From Lotus japonicus (lineage: Eukaryota > Streptophyta > Magnoliopsida > Fabales > Fabaceae): a stretch of DNA of 64,000 bases. The DNA lies in the NCBI RefSeq assembly GCF_012489685.1, contig NC_080044.1, positions 16,968,369-17,032,368 of the forward strand, read 5' to 3'. This document shows positions 35,401 through 47,044 of this stretch, in pieces. The notes below the pieces were generated by a model that was not told the DNA's origin, ran no database searches, and was given only the letters and a program-made list of their open reading frames with translations. The first letter of the stretch is position 1; each line of letters starts with the position of its first letter. Made by a program: the position numbers and the translations under genes.

Positions 35401-35640
35401 ATTTTATCCATTTTTATATAAATTTGTTCCCTTGCGTTTCTTTTGTCTAAAGCTCATTTTAGTTTGAACTTTTTTCAGGTGATGTGGAGATTGGCCAAAG
35501 AGGAGGAAACGATACATGCTTTAGGTATGTTTGAAAGTTCCTTTCATCTTTGCTATCACCATCAACTTATTTACTATGGCTTAAATTTTGCATGTGGCAG
35601 TCACGATGATGGCCAGATATCTCATCTGAACTCATTAAAA
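32403..35640 (+). other. Exon-like module inside the Helitron
   Basis: A GC-richer open stretch from ATG at 32403 (MDAVFHDVFPAELTVTGDMY start) runs to 32,790 and I do not recognise it. Downstream, several short blocks sit between CAG and GT signals: about 33,350-33,449; 33,700-33,810; 34,021-34,061; 34,391-34,441; 34,940-35,036; 35,156-35,237; 35,481-35,524. Two encode similar peptides (GWKDIIVK and GWRDLIVHK). Together they look like a captured or locally evolved multi-exon transcript, not a complete known gene. No continuous protein could be assembled. Confidence 0.35.
33170..33760 (+). repeat. Diverged tandem duplication in the Helitron
   Basis: The block beginning AAACCTTCCCATGAACT and ending near AACATTGCAGATC is present at about 33,170-33,330 and again at 33,589-33,755, period about 420 bp, with clear divergence. 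A second duplicated block (GAGGGTTTTGTATGTATTA) is at 32,932 and 34,750. Confidence 0.7.
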
Positions 35641-36640
35641 TGAAAATGTTCAAGCTTAACTCAATACATTTTATAATTTTGTTTGATGCTTAAGCTTACA
35701 ATTATGTGAATGATAAGGTCATATGTTAAATCTACCTTCTTTGCCACATGTATAAAACATAGCATGTAGTTTAGTTGTCTTATAGGCATTAAATCAAATT
35801 ATCAATGACAATAAGTGCATTATAGACTAGGTATCTTGATGCAACAATTTTCTACAGGCTATTTTGTCATAGACACATCCTTACCTTTCAAAAGTTATTA
35901 TGGTGAGACTATTTGATACCGTGTCATATTACTGGCAGCATAACATCTTAAAGTGTATGTTAGACCATTTTAAGCTTCCACTTCCCCGCCAATTTGACCT
36001 TTTCATTTATTTCTGAAATAAATTGAGCAATATGATGCTCTTCATGGCTTCTTATTATGGGGTTGGTATTATTTGGTTTACATGCTTTTTTCTAGAAAGT
36101 TTTGAATTTAAAGTTCATTCTACATGTTAACAGGTTAACATATGTGATTAGATATAGAAGACTCTACCGCTGAATCTACATATTGCGACTAAGTTGAATT
36201 GCTACCAATCCAATGTCTATGCAGAGGAGTTCCGGCCTACCAGAAAGCAACTCACCATTTATAAGTGTTTTTGTTTGATTTTAGCCCTTAAAGGTAAAAT
36301 ATAGTGTGACAAAATAAAGCAAGCCTTGGCAGCAAAGAACCTTACCTTACTCTGACCAACCCAAACCCATTAAATGTGTTTCCACTTCATCATTATCTTG
36401 CTCATTGACAACTATCTGCACACATTAATGGTGCTATTGTCATGTGTGAATCTAGCACGCTGTAGGACTGCACTTACATGCGTGAAAGTGGCAGATGACA
36501 CTCTTGCTTAGGATTTTGTCAACCCTCTAATACATGATTTCCGTACCTTTACAAACGCGTTTTCTCCACCAACCATACAACAAGCATTTACTCCTTTATT
36601 CTTTTGCACATAGCAGGTGATGTTATTCAATGTTTTGTCT

Positions 36641-38420
36641 GAGTTTATGTTTTTTTTGAGTTGTCTCAATTTCCCAGTGTGTGTTTCTGCCTTCTTGCTC
36701 ACATCAGTTGTGTGTTTTGTTCTTAAATTGTGGGGAATCTATACTCCGCCTCCACCCGTTATCACATTGTATTACTCCATCACAAATTCTGTTTTGGTTT
36801 TGGTTTTGTTCTTTAGTTGCTTACTTGCTTTATAATGGTTTGTGTTTTGTTTTGGTTTTGGTTTTCTGAACTCATTGCTCTGTTTGATCTTTTCAATTTT
36901 CAACATGCCTAAATTATTTTGCACATGCCAAAGTTGCAAACAAAAAGACTATGATTCAGCTACGAGCATAGGGGTGCATGCACTATTGTTGGACAAATTC
37001 AAGATGCTTATGAGTGGAGGAAATCAGGGCAGTTGTTTTTACCAATTTGTGGGTAGAACAAGCATTTTTAGCTGTTTGATCTTATCTGGGCAATTTTTTC
37101 TTTTCTTAGAAGTATAGATTGAGTAAAACTTATGGCTTTTTCTTTTTGGATTTTTCTTATCCTTTTTGTTTGAATGTTATTTCAGGGTGCCTAAACGTTT
37201 GTTACTTTTTTTCTTTACCGGAAATGACATATGTGAGCAAAGTAAATTGGAGTGGGTGAAGATATAGATAACAAGTTTTATAAACTTCAATAAAAAACCA
37301 TGATAGAGCAGTCACTTAAACAATGGTTTTTGGCGATAGTTAAAGAGTTTTGGTTCAAATATGATGTTAATGAGTTGGTTTGCAAAATCCATGTAGGATT
37401 TAATAGTACATTTCAATTTAAGGGAATAATAGAATGAATTAAATGATCTACACGTATGCACATTTCAATTTTCATGTTCATGGAAAAATTAATAGAAAAA
37501 TAAATTTTAATATAATTTCAGTATTTTTTTAATGATTCTAATTTTTTTTATATAAAAGTATGATAAATTGATAGTGAAAGTATTAACATGCTTTGTCCCT
37601 TAAAAAAAAGCATTCAACATGCCACAAGCACATCACATGTGCTTAGAAACACATGTGTCGAGTTTTCCGATGTAACAAAAAAGAAACACATGTGTCGAGC
37701 ATGTGATTGCATTTATGTAAATTAATAGAATTTTAATTGAAACTTTTTTTCAAAGATAATTGAAACTCATTTGGAGAGATATCGTTTTCTGGTCACAATG
37801 ACTAGAAAATATTAATATGCATGGTTTATATGAATGTATGATTAAATTATGGGTAAAGAACTGTCCACAGGAAATATTAATATACATGGTTTATATGGAT
37901 GTATGATTAAATTACGGAGTACCATTTCATATGAAAATGCTTCAATGTTAAAACTAATAGGAAAATATATATAAATAATATGTATAAGAGTATTATCATT
38001 TGATAGTTAAAATATACCATACTTGGATAAATTAAAGAAGAAACTAATAAATAAAATATTTGATGGGGAGGAACATCTTACATGAAAATACTTTCACGTT
38101 AAAACTAATAGAAACACAATTTTATTATAGTTGTTTCCAGTCATATTAATTTAGCATTGTAACAAAAAAAAAATAGCATTGAATATGATTGGTGTTTTTC
38201 TTAAACAAAGTGCAAATAATTATTTGACTATGTTAATAGTTTCCAAACCAAACAATGATATATTATATATTATAACTATATTAATTAATCTTATAAAAGA
38301 ATTTTTTGAATTTAGTTAATAACATTTTAATTATCATGTGGGGGTTGATTAGTTGAAGGGATATTGGGGAAAAGAAAACAAGATCTTAATTTTGGTAAAT
38401 CTTTTTAGTTTAATACACAT
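36641..38420. other. Helitron interior without recognised genes
   Basis: AT-rich stretch. An open frame at 36,906-37,116 starts MPKLFCTCQSCKQ, which faintly recalls the Cys-rich start of CACTA-linked proteins, but it is too short to call. Nothing else seen. Confidence 0.4.
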
Positions 38421-39240
38421 TTGTAATTATGAATAGAAGTTGAATGCGAATATATGTATATTGACATGGATAAGAGGATTGTTTGAAATATAGCTTGAGT
38501 TCCAAAAGAAGTAAAGAAGATATCTTATATATTATGTATTAAAATTTAAAAGTGCGTGTATTGTTAGTGTGAACGAATTTTATAGGTTATCTATTGAATT
38601 TCACCACAACATAAAATATTTTTGTCTTAATTAAAATTTTAAAACGAAAGTGATTGTTCTTCCTACATGGTATAATGTAATTGTTTGTCAGTTTTTTTTT
38701 TTAATAGACAAATGTTAGTGGTTAGTTGTTAGTAATTATAAATGCTCACCCTCAAGATTCGAACTCTAGACCTCCATCTCAAACACAACACATTTGTTTT
38801 TGATACATCGGAAAACTAAACACAACACATTTGTAATTATGAATAGAAGTTGAATGCGAATATATGTATATTGACATGGATAAGAGGATTGTTTGAAATA
38901 TAGCTTGAGTTCCAAAAGAAGTAAAGAAGATATCTTATATATTATGTATTAAAATTTAAAAGTGTGTGTATTGTTAGTGTGAACGAATTTGATAGGTTAT
39001 CTATTGAATTTCACCACAACATAAAATATTTTTGTCTTAATTAAAATTTTAAAACGAAAGTGATTGTTCTTCCTACATGGTATAATGTAATTGTTTGTCA
39101 GTGTTTTTTTTTAATAGACAAATATTAGTGGTTAGTTGTTAGTAATTATAAATGCTCACCCTCAAGATTCGAACTCTAGACCTCCATCTCAAACACATAT
39201 TTCTACCCTTATCTCAACTAAGTGAGCTATTCCATCCACT
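38421..39240. repeat. 410-bp tandem duplication
   Basis: Two head-to-tail copies starting TTGTAATTATGAATAG at 38,421 and 38,831 (period exactly 410) and differing at only about four positions by eye. The second copy extends through a complete SINE; the first breaks off inside it. It is recent relative to the Helitron ends. Confidence 0.9.
39108..39240 (-). mobile_element. tRNA-derived SINE, family 2
   Basis: Minus strand: A box TAGCTCACTTAG, B box GAGTTCGAATCTTG, short unrelated body and a terminal A-run (T-run at about 39,105-39,115 on plus). A 5'-deleted duplicate ends the first 410-bp copy at about 38,780. Confidence 0.65.
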
Positions 39241-40280
39241 ATAATTGTTTGTTAGTGTAGAATTACTTTACACCAAAATTGCATATCCTTTAAAACTCAC
39301 GTATTATCAATACACTGTTAATTAATTAAATGGAGAAAAAATTAACCGTGCAAAGCACGGGTCTTGATACTAGTATACATACATCAGTTAACAACTTCAA
39401 AACTTAAATGCCTAGTAAAAACCAAACAGAGACCTACGTGTCTTACTCTTATCACTAAGATAAAAAGAAAAAAAACAAATAAAAGTGGCCAAAGTGAAAT
39501 TGGAAGGGCAGTGGGTGAGTGTAAATAATAATTAAGCCCAATAAGCCAAGCCCACATGAAACCCTATTAGATTTTCCCTTCAACTTTCTTTTAGTTGCTT
39601 GTTTGTTTGTGCTATGCAGCCGTCATTGTTTTTACGTTTTAGAAAGAAAAACCAGGTAAGAGAGTGATCTCGCATTTGGGAGTGAAATATCTGTAATGAA
39701 GACGTGTGATTCAGTCACCCGAATAACTTAGCTTCGTCTATTTGGTGCTTAACGTTTCAAACTCTATTCTGAGAAATTGTATTTACGTGAGTAACGTTGA
39801 TAGTATGTTTGTTTGTTTTCAACTTTCAAGCTTTCAGTTTTTTTTCCCAAAACTTTCAGTGTTTCTTTTTTGCAAAAAAAAAACCTTAAACCGCCCCGAA
39901 CCGCCAACCGGCCGGTTTTCACCGGTTCTCCCGGTTTTACACCGGTTCATGCGGTTCAGGTTCGGTTCTTTTCTTAGGCGGTTTTGTGGTTGCTTTGGAC
40001 CTGCCAAGGGTCCGGTTCCCGGTTCGAACTGACCGATCCGGTCCGATTTTAATAACCATGTTTTTTACCATAAAAAGGATAAAATCATAAATTTAAATAA
40101 ATTTACATAGAGAAAATATGAAAAAAGGTATGGAACCTTTAATTTTTAAAAGGGTACTAAAGAAATTGTCTTGTTTTAAAAAAACCAATATTGTATAACA
40201 AATGTTTTTGATTAATAATAAATAATATAACTAGTTTTGTAAAAAAAAATAAGATAAGTTTATAAGAGTTACCGCAAGTT

Positions 40281-42860
40281 TATTTTTTTAAAGGATAATA
40301 TATTATTGAATAATAAAGCTTGAGACCATCTTTTTCCTGTACTTTTCAAATAAAATCTTTCTCAAGTAAGAAAGAAGAGAGTAGGCTACAAGAGTACATT
40401 ACATTACAACAAGGGGAAAACTTACCTACAGTACCATACATGCAATTGGAACTGTTCTCCAATTAAAATCAAACACGTGGTTTATGAATTTATTTTCTGC
40501 AATTAAAGTACCCCATTGACACAGTAGGCTTCCTCCCCCTTCATCATTTCTTCCTCAAGTTCACTGCTACACTTAGATCTTCCACCGCTACACAAATTTG
40601 ATCCAAGGTTCAACCTTTGCGACATTTAAAAAGAAATCAGAGCATCCCATCCCGCAAAATAAAACAAACCACCCACTACATAACCATGTTGGCCCCATCG
40701 GAGACCCTCTCACTCAATCCACCTCCATCTTTTTCCCTTTATTCTTCTGCATCGCTGTGTCGTCCTCCGGCACCTGCGCATCCACTCCATTTGTCGGTCT
40801 GCAGCTACCGCCGTGGAAGCACTTAATTGTGTCTCCAAACCTCTGTGCGCAACACAATTAAGTTCACCGCGATGTGTTATGAGTGGATTCGAATTGTTGC
40901 GGGGTGATCAGATGGGTTAAGAAGGGAGATGGAGGCGGTGGTCAAACACTGATCGATTTGCCCTTCTATTGTTCATCGTCAATTCTATTTTCCAGTTTTA
41001 CTTTATTATTGGAAATAAAAAAATGTACACATGTTTGATTTTAATTGGGGAACAGCACCAACCGGATGTATGGTACTGTAGGTAAGTTTTCCCCTTACAA
41101 CAAACCCGAAAGAGGTTGAACTCTACCACTCCCATCCTTAGTCATTTGCTTCTCTAAAATCATGCACCACCCCTACACAAGTGACCTCCAAAATCAGAAG
41201 ATCAATTAAGTTAAGATTATTTAGAAGCTTCAGTGACTGTTTAGATTTGTTACCAACTCAACCCACAATAAGAGAGGAATCACTTTCGATAATGATGCTT
41301 CGGATCGCAAAGTGTTTGCAGAATTTTAGAGCCGACAAAATAGCCTTAACTTCTACCTCATAAGCCCACGCTATACCAATATCCATCGAGAAAAGGTCAA
41401 TCATTACCTTATGAGATTTTCTAAGTAAGCCTCCGATACCACTTGCTCCCGGATTACCTTTGGAGGAGCCATCGACATTGAATTTTAAGAAGCCCTCCGG
41501 AGGAGGAATCCAGTCACCTATCCTGACTTTAACTGGCTGCCTCTTGATACGAATGTGTTCAAATTGGATAGCAAAATCATAACAGGAGAAGGGACGCTCC
41601 TTCCACCAACCTTTGACCCACCCAAATAATTTTGATACATGTAAATCCCACACATTTTCAGCTGAGAAAGGCTTATTATTAAAAATTACCTCATTGTGAG
41701 CACGCCAAATAGACTAAAACAACACATAGATGCTGATATCCCACAATAGCAGATCTGAAATCTTCCTCAGTTCATTCCATTCAAGCAAAAGAGCTTTCGC
41801 AGATAATGGGCAGCACCAAGACACCCCCTACCTACGCAAAATGCTGCATAACAGACGCCAAAAGTGATCACATAGCATCATAAGATGCGTTCTATCACCA
41901 ATCCTAAAACCGCTAGGATTATCACCCAGGAGAAGTTGATTCAACAAACACGAAAGGCCATTGACACAAAGATTAAAGAGAAGGAGAGACAAGAGATCCC
42001 ATTGTATTAAGCCTTTCTCAATGGTGAAGAAATTCGTTGGAGAACCATTGACCCAAAGAAGTAGTTGTGACACAAGCTTGCATCCATAAAATCCATTTAT
42101 TCCTAAAACTTGTGTTATGCAACATGCCAAACAAGAATTCCCAATCAATGTTTCCATAGGCTTTGGCAAAATATAATTTCAATAGGAGCCCTCCTCCTCT
42201 CTTTCTCTTCATAGAGTTCACAACTTCATCAGCTATAAGAACGCAATCTGCAATTTGTCTACCATGTGTGAAAGCGAATTGGTTTAAGGAAAGGATCAAA
42301 GGCATGGCCCTTTGAAGCCTTGTCGCCAACACCTTTGCAATCAATTTGTATATGCTCCCAATCAAACTACTGGGTCTAAATTTCCCTATGAATTATGGGT
42401 TGGAGACTTTTGGAATTAGAACGATGAATGTCGTGTTTAGCCCTAGCAGAATTTTTCCATTTTCATGGAAATCTTGAAAAACCTTCAGGACATCATCCTT
42501 AACCATTTGCCAAAACTTTTTGAAGACGACCATATTAAACCCATCCGGGCCAGGCGCCCTATTCCCATCACAAGATTTAACTGTGTCCCAAATCTCAGCC
42601 AGAGTGAATTGTTCCTCTAGCAAGCGTCTTTGTTCTTCAGAGAGCTTCACCAAATTACTACAACTTAATCTGTCTTTACAACGCTGTCCCCTTATGAAAA
42701 AGGATTGAAAGTGGGAGGAAATTGCTTCTTCTTTTATAATTCTAGGATCTTCTAAAACCTCCCCATTGAAGCTGAGATGCTCTAGGTTGAGTCTAGGTAG
42801 TGATCTACTTAGACTGAAGCTGAGATACTTCGACTGTTCACTACATGAAGTGGCAATCAC
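40281..42860 (-). pseudogene. Decayed L1-type LINE, split by a Mutator-like element
   Basis: Minus-strand relic of a non-LTR retrotransposon. From 5' to 3': reverse transcriptase start with NRAPGPDGFNMVVFKKFW (about 42,400-42,860), RT core with GGGLLLKLYFAKAYGNIDW (41,828-42,365), and C-terminal RNase H with FNVDGSSKGNPGASGIGG and ESDSSLIVG (41,258-41,653). Frameshifts and stops separate the pieces, the catalytic FADD box is not intact, and the 5' half (endonuclease) is absent. The 3' end resumes beyond the 682-bp insertion and finishes near 40,281 in an A-rich tail (T-rich on plus). Inactive. Confidence 0.85.
40413..41094. mobile_element. Mutator-like element (Pack-MULE candidate), 682 bp
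   Basis: Terminal inverted repeats of about 60 bp, starting GGGGAAAACTTACC and containing TACAGTACCATACAT, with a perfect 9-bp target duplication TTACAACAA (40404-40412 and 41095-41103). The interior (40,520-40,980) is GC-richer and gene-like with frames rich in Pro/Ser, but no known domain; capture of a host gene fragment is an inference. It is inserted in the 3' end of the LINE. Confidence 0.9.
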
Positions 42861-42870
42861 TACCTAGACC
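42784..42870. repeat. Short foldback at the LINE 5' break
   Basis: GTCTAGGTAGTGAT (about 42,789) and ATCACTACCTAGAC (about 42,857) form inverted arms around a loop that repeats GAAGCTGAGAT. It marks the point where LINE homology stops. Confidence 0.6.
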
Positions 42871-43942
42871 CAACTAGAGAATGCTTTAATGGAAAGATAC
42901 TTCGCTCTAAATAAGACGATAGAAATGAGAGCTTCTATTACGGGGTTCAATAAAAAACATGACGAAAGCAAAAACAAATTCAAACACCCCTTTTAGCACT
43001 TAAAAACGCGAAAGAGTTTTGTTGGGTGTGTATTTCGCTTAGGTTTCCCTCAAGCGCACTACTTTGCTCAAGCAAAGTTTTGCTCTTGCTTGAGCGAGAT
43101 TATGGTCTGATGCTTGCTCGAACCATGACTTTCCGCATGCAAAACACAATTTCCAAGGCTTTCGTTGCTTGATTCTCACTCAAGCGAGTTGTACATGACT
43201 TAAAGCTCACTCAAGCCAATCTTATCCGGAATCAGCGTAATTTTCACTCACTAGTCCATTAATTGAGTTTTATCCTCACTTGAGCTAGTTATGCAGAAAA
43301 CTCAGAATTATGCAACAACAAAAAAAGAAGTGGAATTAATTTTCCAATCTTTCACAATTCAAACTGCTAAATTTCATTTTAAGCACAATTCAAGTTTATC
43401 AATCATCATGAAGCATGTCAAATATCATTATGGACCCGTGACAAATTTCAATTTTAAATTGTTAGCTTCAAAAACACATTATCAAATCCATGTTATTCAT
43501 ATGTAAATCCAACAAGTCATCACTCCAAATTTTCATTCATTCACTTTTCTTGCCTCATGTTTGATCAAACCATCTTGTAACATCATGGGAAACTTGTGAA
43601 ACTTTTAAAACACTTAATTGAACACAAAATCTACAAGAGCAAAATGAACACAAAATTGAAAACAAAAGCAAAAACACACTAAACTCATGGTTTCTAAAAT
43701 TTATGATTTTCCATCTGGACTCACATAAATCAAAAGATAATTTAAGTCTTTTAAAATTTGGAAATTTATTGAAGAACCAAAATTGGAGAATCCTTAAGAA
43801 ATTCAAAACAACATGAACCAACAAGAAAGTGAACAAGAAGACATATTTGCAACACTTTCAAACCAAAATATGTACAACACAGTTATATGCAATAACGTGA
43901 ATAAACATATATATATATATATATTTAATTAAGTTAGATATA
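42871..43942. other. Old repeat sequence left of the virus insertion
   Basis: 43,020-43,270 has many CGCTTGAGCGA-like units in both orientations, a pattern common in old plant LTR retrotransposons; family not named. 43,280-43,900 is AT-rich and featureless. 43,911-43,923 is a short (AT)n run, the left shoulder of the microsatellite carrying the virus. Confidence 0.5.
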
Positions 43943-43991
43943 TCTTAATCCTCTTCATCCCCCTCCTCTTCTGCTTCCGAACCCCTCTTGG
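43943..43991 (+). repeat. Terminal repeat of the endogenous virus, left
   Basis: 49 bp, repeated with about three differences at 51838-51886. It ends exactly in the TGG that opens the primer binding site. Confidence 0.9.
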
Positions 43992-44001
43992 TATCAGAGC
44001 C
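43989..44001 (+). promoter_or_regulatory. tRNA-Met primer binding site of the virus
   Basis: TGGTATCAGAGCC, complementary to the 3' end of plant initiator tRNA-Met, the standard minus-strand primer of Caulimoviridae. The leader follows up to about 44,404. Confidence 0.9.
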
Positions 44002-44404
44002 TGATGGGGAAGTAGGAACATGTTAATTAAGTTAGATATAAGTTATTTTTCTGCTTTGTTCTTACATAATTAAGCACTATGGTAACGGATCTAGACTGGT
44101 AGTACACTTTGAACTAAACTAAAATGAAAACCTTTCTTGAAGATCTTCTAGGATTATTACTATTCAGACTTATGATCATATCTGCAGCGGAGGCGTTAAG
44201 GCAGTAAGTCCCTGTGTGGCGGTAAGTCTATATTTGGGTCATACTACAGATATGATATGTTATTTCTGAATATTTTTAATGTCCTTGTTTAGTTTCTTTT
44301 TGTGGTGGCTTAAGTCTGATCCAGATCTATACTGCTCAACTATTAAGAACAACCCAGAGCATAACTTATATTTCTAATTTATTTATCTGTTTCTATAGAA
44401 CCAG

Positions 44405-47044
44405 GTGATGGCGATGATACTTACGGGTAAGGAAGGTTTGTTATTTCTGATGCTTCGCTCTTTCTCTTCCAAGCTTTCATTCAAATCTTCCCAACCCTCT
44501 TCTTCTTCAATCGACCATCATCATCATCAATCTAATCAATTAAAATCCAAAAATGTTTTCAAAGAAGAAATTCATTTTGAAGACATCAATCAAGATCTCG
44601 ATAAATGGGAAATTCCAAAAATTTCTCATACTGAGATCTATAAACCAAATGGATCTTTCTTCAAAAGATCTGATTTCATAATCAAAACTGTTGAACAAAC
44701 TTACAAACTCAGAATTGATGATGAAGAAATTCATCTACTTTCTGAAAGATCCATCAAAGATCATATCAATAAAAACTTTAACTATCTACATATAGGTAGT
44801 GTTCAAGTGGGTCTAAAACCCATGACCAGGAAGTCCCTTGATATAGCTGTACTTCTTTGTCTTAGGGATGTTAGACATAATCGGTTCCATGACTCCCTCT
44901 TAGGCACGGTTGAAACCAGCCTGAGCAATGGACCAATCTTTTTCAATTGTTTCCCTGACCTAACGGTTAGTTTGGATGATAAAAACATCCTTGACGTTCT
45001 CTTCCTAAATATCAAGCTTCACGGCCTTGATATGAAGGATGATTCTGTTCCAATCTCTCTAATCTATAGGGTTCAATACAAGGTAATGAATTCTATCAAA
45101 TCCTATTTCTTGCGAACAAATTGTGAGAAATCTGGGGAAACCACCCTGTTCCTCACTGATTATGATAAGGCCAATGTTATTGTGCCTAAAACTATCCAAT
45201 GGAGTGATATCACCCTTCCTGAAAAATGGTCCTTGGAGAAGGCTGCTCCTGCCCAACCTGTTGAAACCCCTGAATTTTGTGAAATCATCCAACACCAATC
45301 TGGCCAAGTTGACATTATCTTTGATAGGAGAAATTCTTTCTCTATCCCTAGATCTATTAGGACATCCTCAAATGATTTCCAATCAGCCATGTCCAGAAGA
45401 TCCTTGTCCATGTCTAGAACCACTTCAATCAGAAGAAATCAACCCGAGTCTAGTGCTCGACCCTCACTCTCGCATGATGGATCTACTATTCATCTTGCTG
45501 GATATGTCAATTCTACCCCTGTCAAGACTACCTATGACAAGGATGAAGATCATCAATCCACTTTATCTCCAACGTATTCTTCTCTAGAAACCTCTGGAGA
45601 AACTGCTGATTTCATTGGAGCAATCACTGCTGAATTTGTCATTGACAAAGAAGGCATCCGAGCAGACTTTTACTCTGATCGTTGGAATGAGCAAAGAGAA
45701 TGGTTCTTTGCAAAATACCAAGGTAAGAGGAGAAAGAAAATCCAAGATAAATTCTATGGGTTCCTTGAACTCGTTCAACAAAACATCTTCTTCTTTGACT
45801 GGTTTCATGCGTACACCATTAAGAAGAAAATCCCTTACCCTTATCAAGTCGACGTTATTAGTTGGCAGCTTAAGGATGGCAAAGAAACCCTCTCAAACTT
45901 ACCTCCTAAAACTCCTTTCTTCCTTAAAGGAGCTCAATCTGCACCAGTCTTGGCTTCTCCATTCAAAACCAGAGAAGGAGAAGGTGATGTCACCAGCAAA
46001 GACATCAAAGACCTTATGGGACAAGCCAATTATACCAACAAATATCTTCAGACTCTTGGAGAATCTCAAACGAATAATTCTTCTAGGAAAGATAAAGGAA
46101 AGGTCAAGATTGAACCTTCCTCTTCCTCTCCTCCTGATATCCCTAAAGGATGTCAACTGGAAAAGCCTCTATTCAAGCCTTTCCAAATCAGTAGCCGTTC
46201 TAGGCACTCGGCTCAATCTCTTCGTGCCAAAAATGAATCTGATAATGAACTTCTCCAAAAGGTTGTTGAGCAACTTAAGCTCCTCAATCAAGTGGTTCCT
46301 GAATCTCCTGCTACTACCCCAGTAGCAGTCCCTGCTCCTCCAACAGCAGCTCCTGAACCTGTAATCCGAAGAAGCTCTACGCGTAATACCTCTACTTCTT
46401 TGTTGAATAACATTGAAGAAAGAGAATTCGATGATCAATCTGTCAAGAGTATTCCTGCTGTTAACCCAGTCATCCACAATTCGAAGAATCAGTGGAGAAA
46501 GGAAACCAAACTCTATTATCCAAGAGCCACGGCTCCTGATCTCCTATTAGAAGAAAAAGATTCTTCTAATTTCAAAAGCTTTAGCGCCAACAATGTCTAT
46601 GAATGGAACATTGATGGTGAAAATGAGTATGGTATCACCAAAATCCTCCAAAACATGACTATGGTGGCCACTGCTTATGAAACCTCCAACAATTGTCCTG
46701 AAACTCTTATTGTCGAAATCTTGGTTGCTGGTTTCTGCGGCCAACTCAAAGGATGGTGGGATAATTATCTCACTGAAGATGAGAAGAATCAAATCTTGAC
46801 TGCTGTCAAGACTGATGAAGAAGGTAATCCCATTATTGAAGATGGCAAATTCATCTCTGATGCTGTCAATTCCTTAATCTTTACCATAGCCCAACATTTT
46901 GTTGGAGATCCTTCCCTCATCAAAGATAGATCTGGTGATCTTCTGTCTAACCTCAAGTGCAAATCTCTAGGAGATTTTAGATGGTATAAAGATACCTTCT
47001 TAACCAGAGTATACACCCGAGAAGACAGCCAACAAGCCTTCTAG
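44405..47044 (+). pseudogene. Viral movement protein and N-terminal coat protein frame
   Basis: 879-codon open frame. Residues about 60-280 form a 30K-type movement domain (HIGSVQVGLKPMTRKSLDI and following Asp-rich strands). A long low-complexity linker follows, then a coat-protein-like region from about 680 with conserved Trp and Gly (GQLKGWWDNYLT). The frame ends at TAG 47042-47044 while homology continues in the same frame, so the stop interrupts the coat domain. The start is uncertain; the first Met is used. Viral copy annotated as found, broken. Confidence 0.85.

Larger units (their letters stand above)
32081..39373 (+). mobile_element. Non-autonomous Helitron, 7.3 kb
   Basis: Starts with TCTATACTAG after an A (32080) and ends with the hairpin CCGTGC-AAA-GCACGG (39345-39359 area) followed by GTCTTGATACTAG and a T (39374). 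TC start, 3' hairpin about 11 bp before CTAG, and insertion between A and T are the Helitron hallmarks. No Rep/helicase coding was found. The interior holds exon-like pieces, internal duplications and a SINE. Confidence 0.85.
31812..40060. mobile_element. hAT-type element enlarged by a nested Helitron
   Basis: Ends CAAGGTTATTAAAATCGG (left) and CCGATTTTAATAACCATG (right) are near-perfect inverted repeats, flanked by a perfect 8-bp target duplication TTTTTTAC (31804-31811 and 40061-40068). Right subterminal part is packed with CCGGTT units. Without the 7293-bp Helitron it would be 956 bp and non-coding. The size and target duplication fit hAT. Confidence 0.88.

Noticed and set aside
36906..37117. 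CACTA-type Cys-rich protein start
   Set aside because: Only a faint likeness over about 13 residues; not enough to call.
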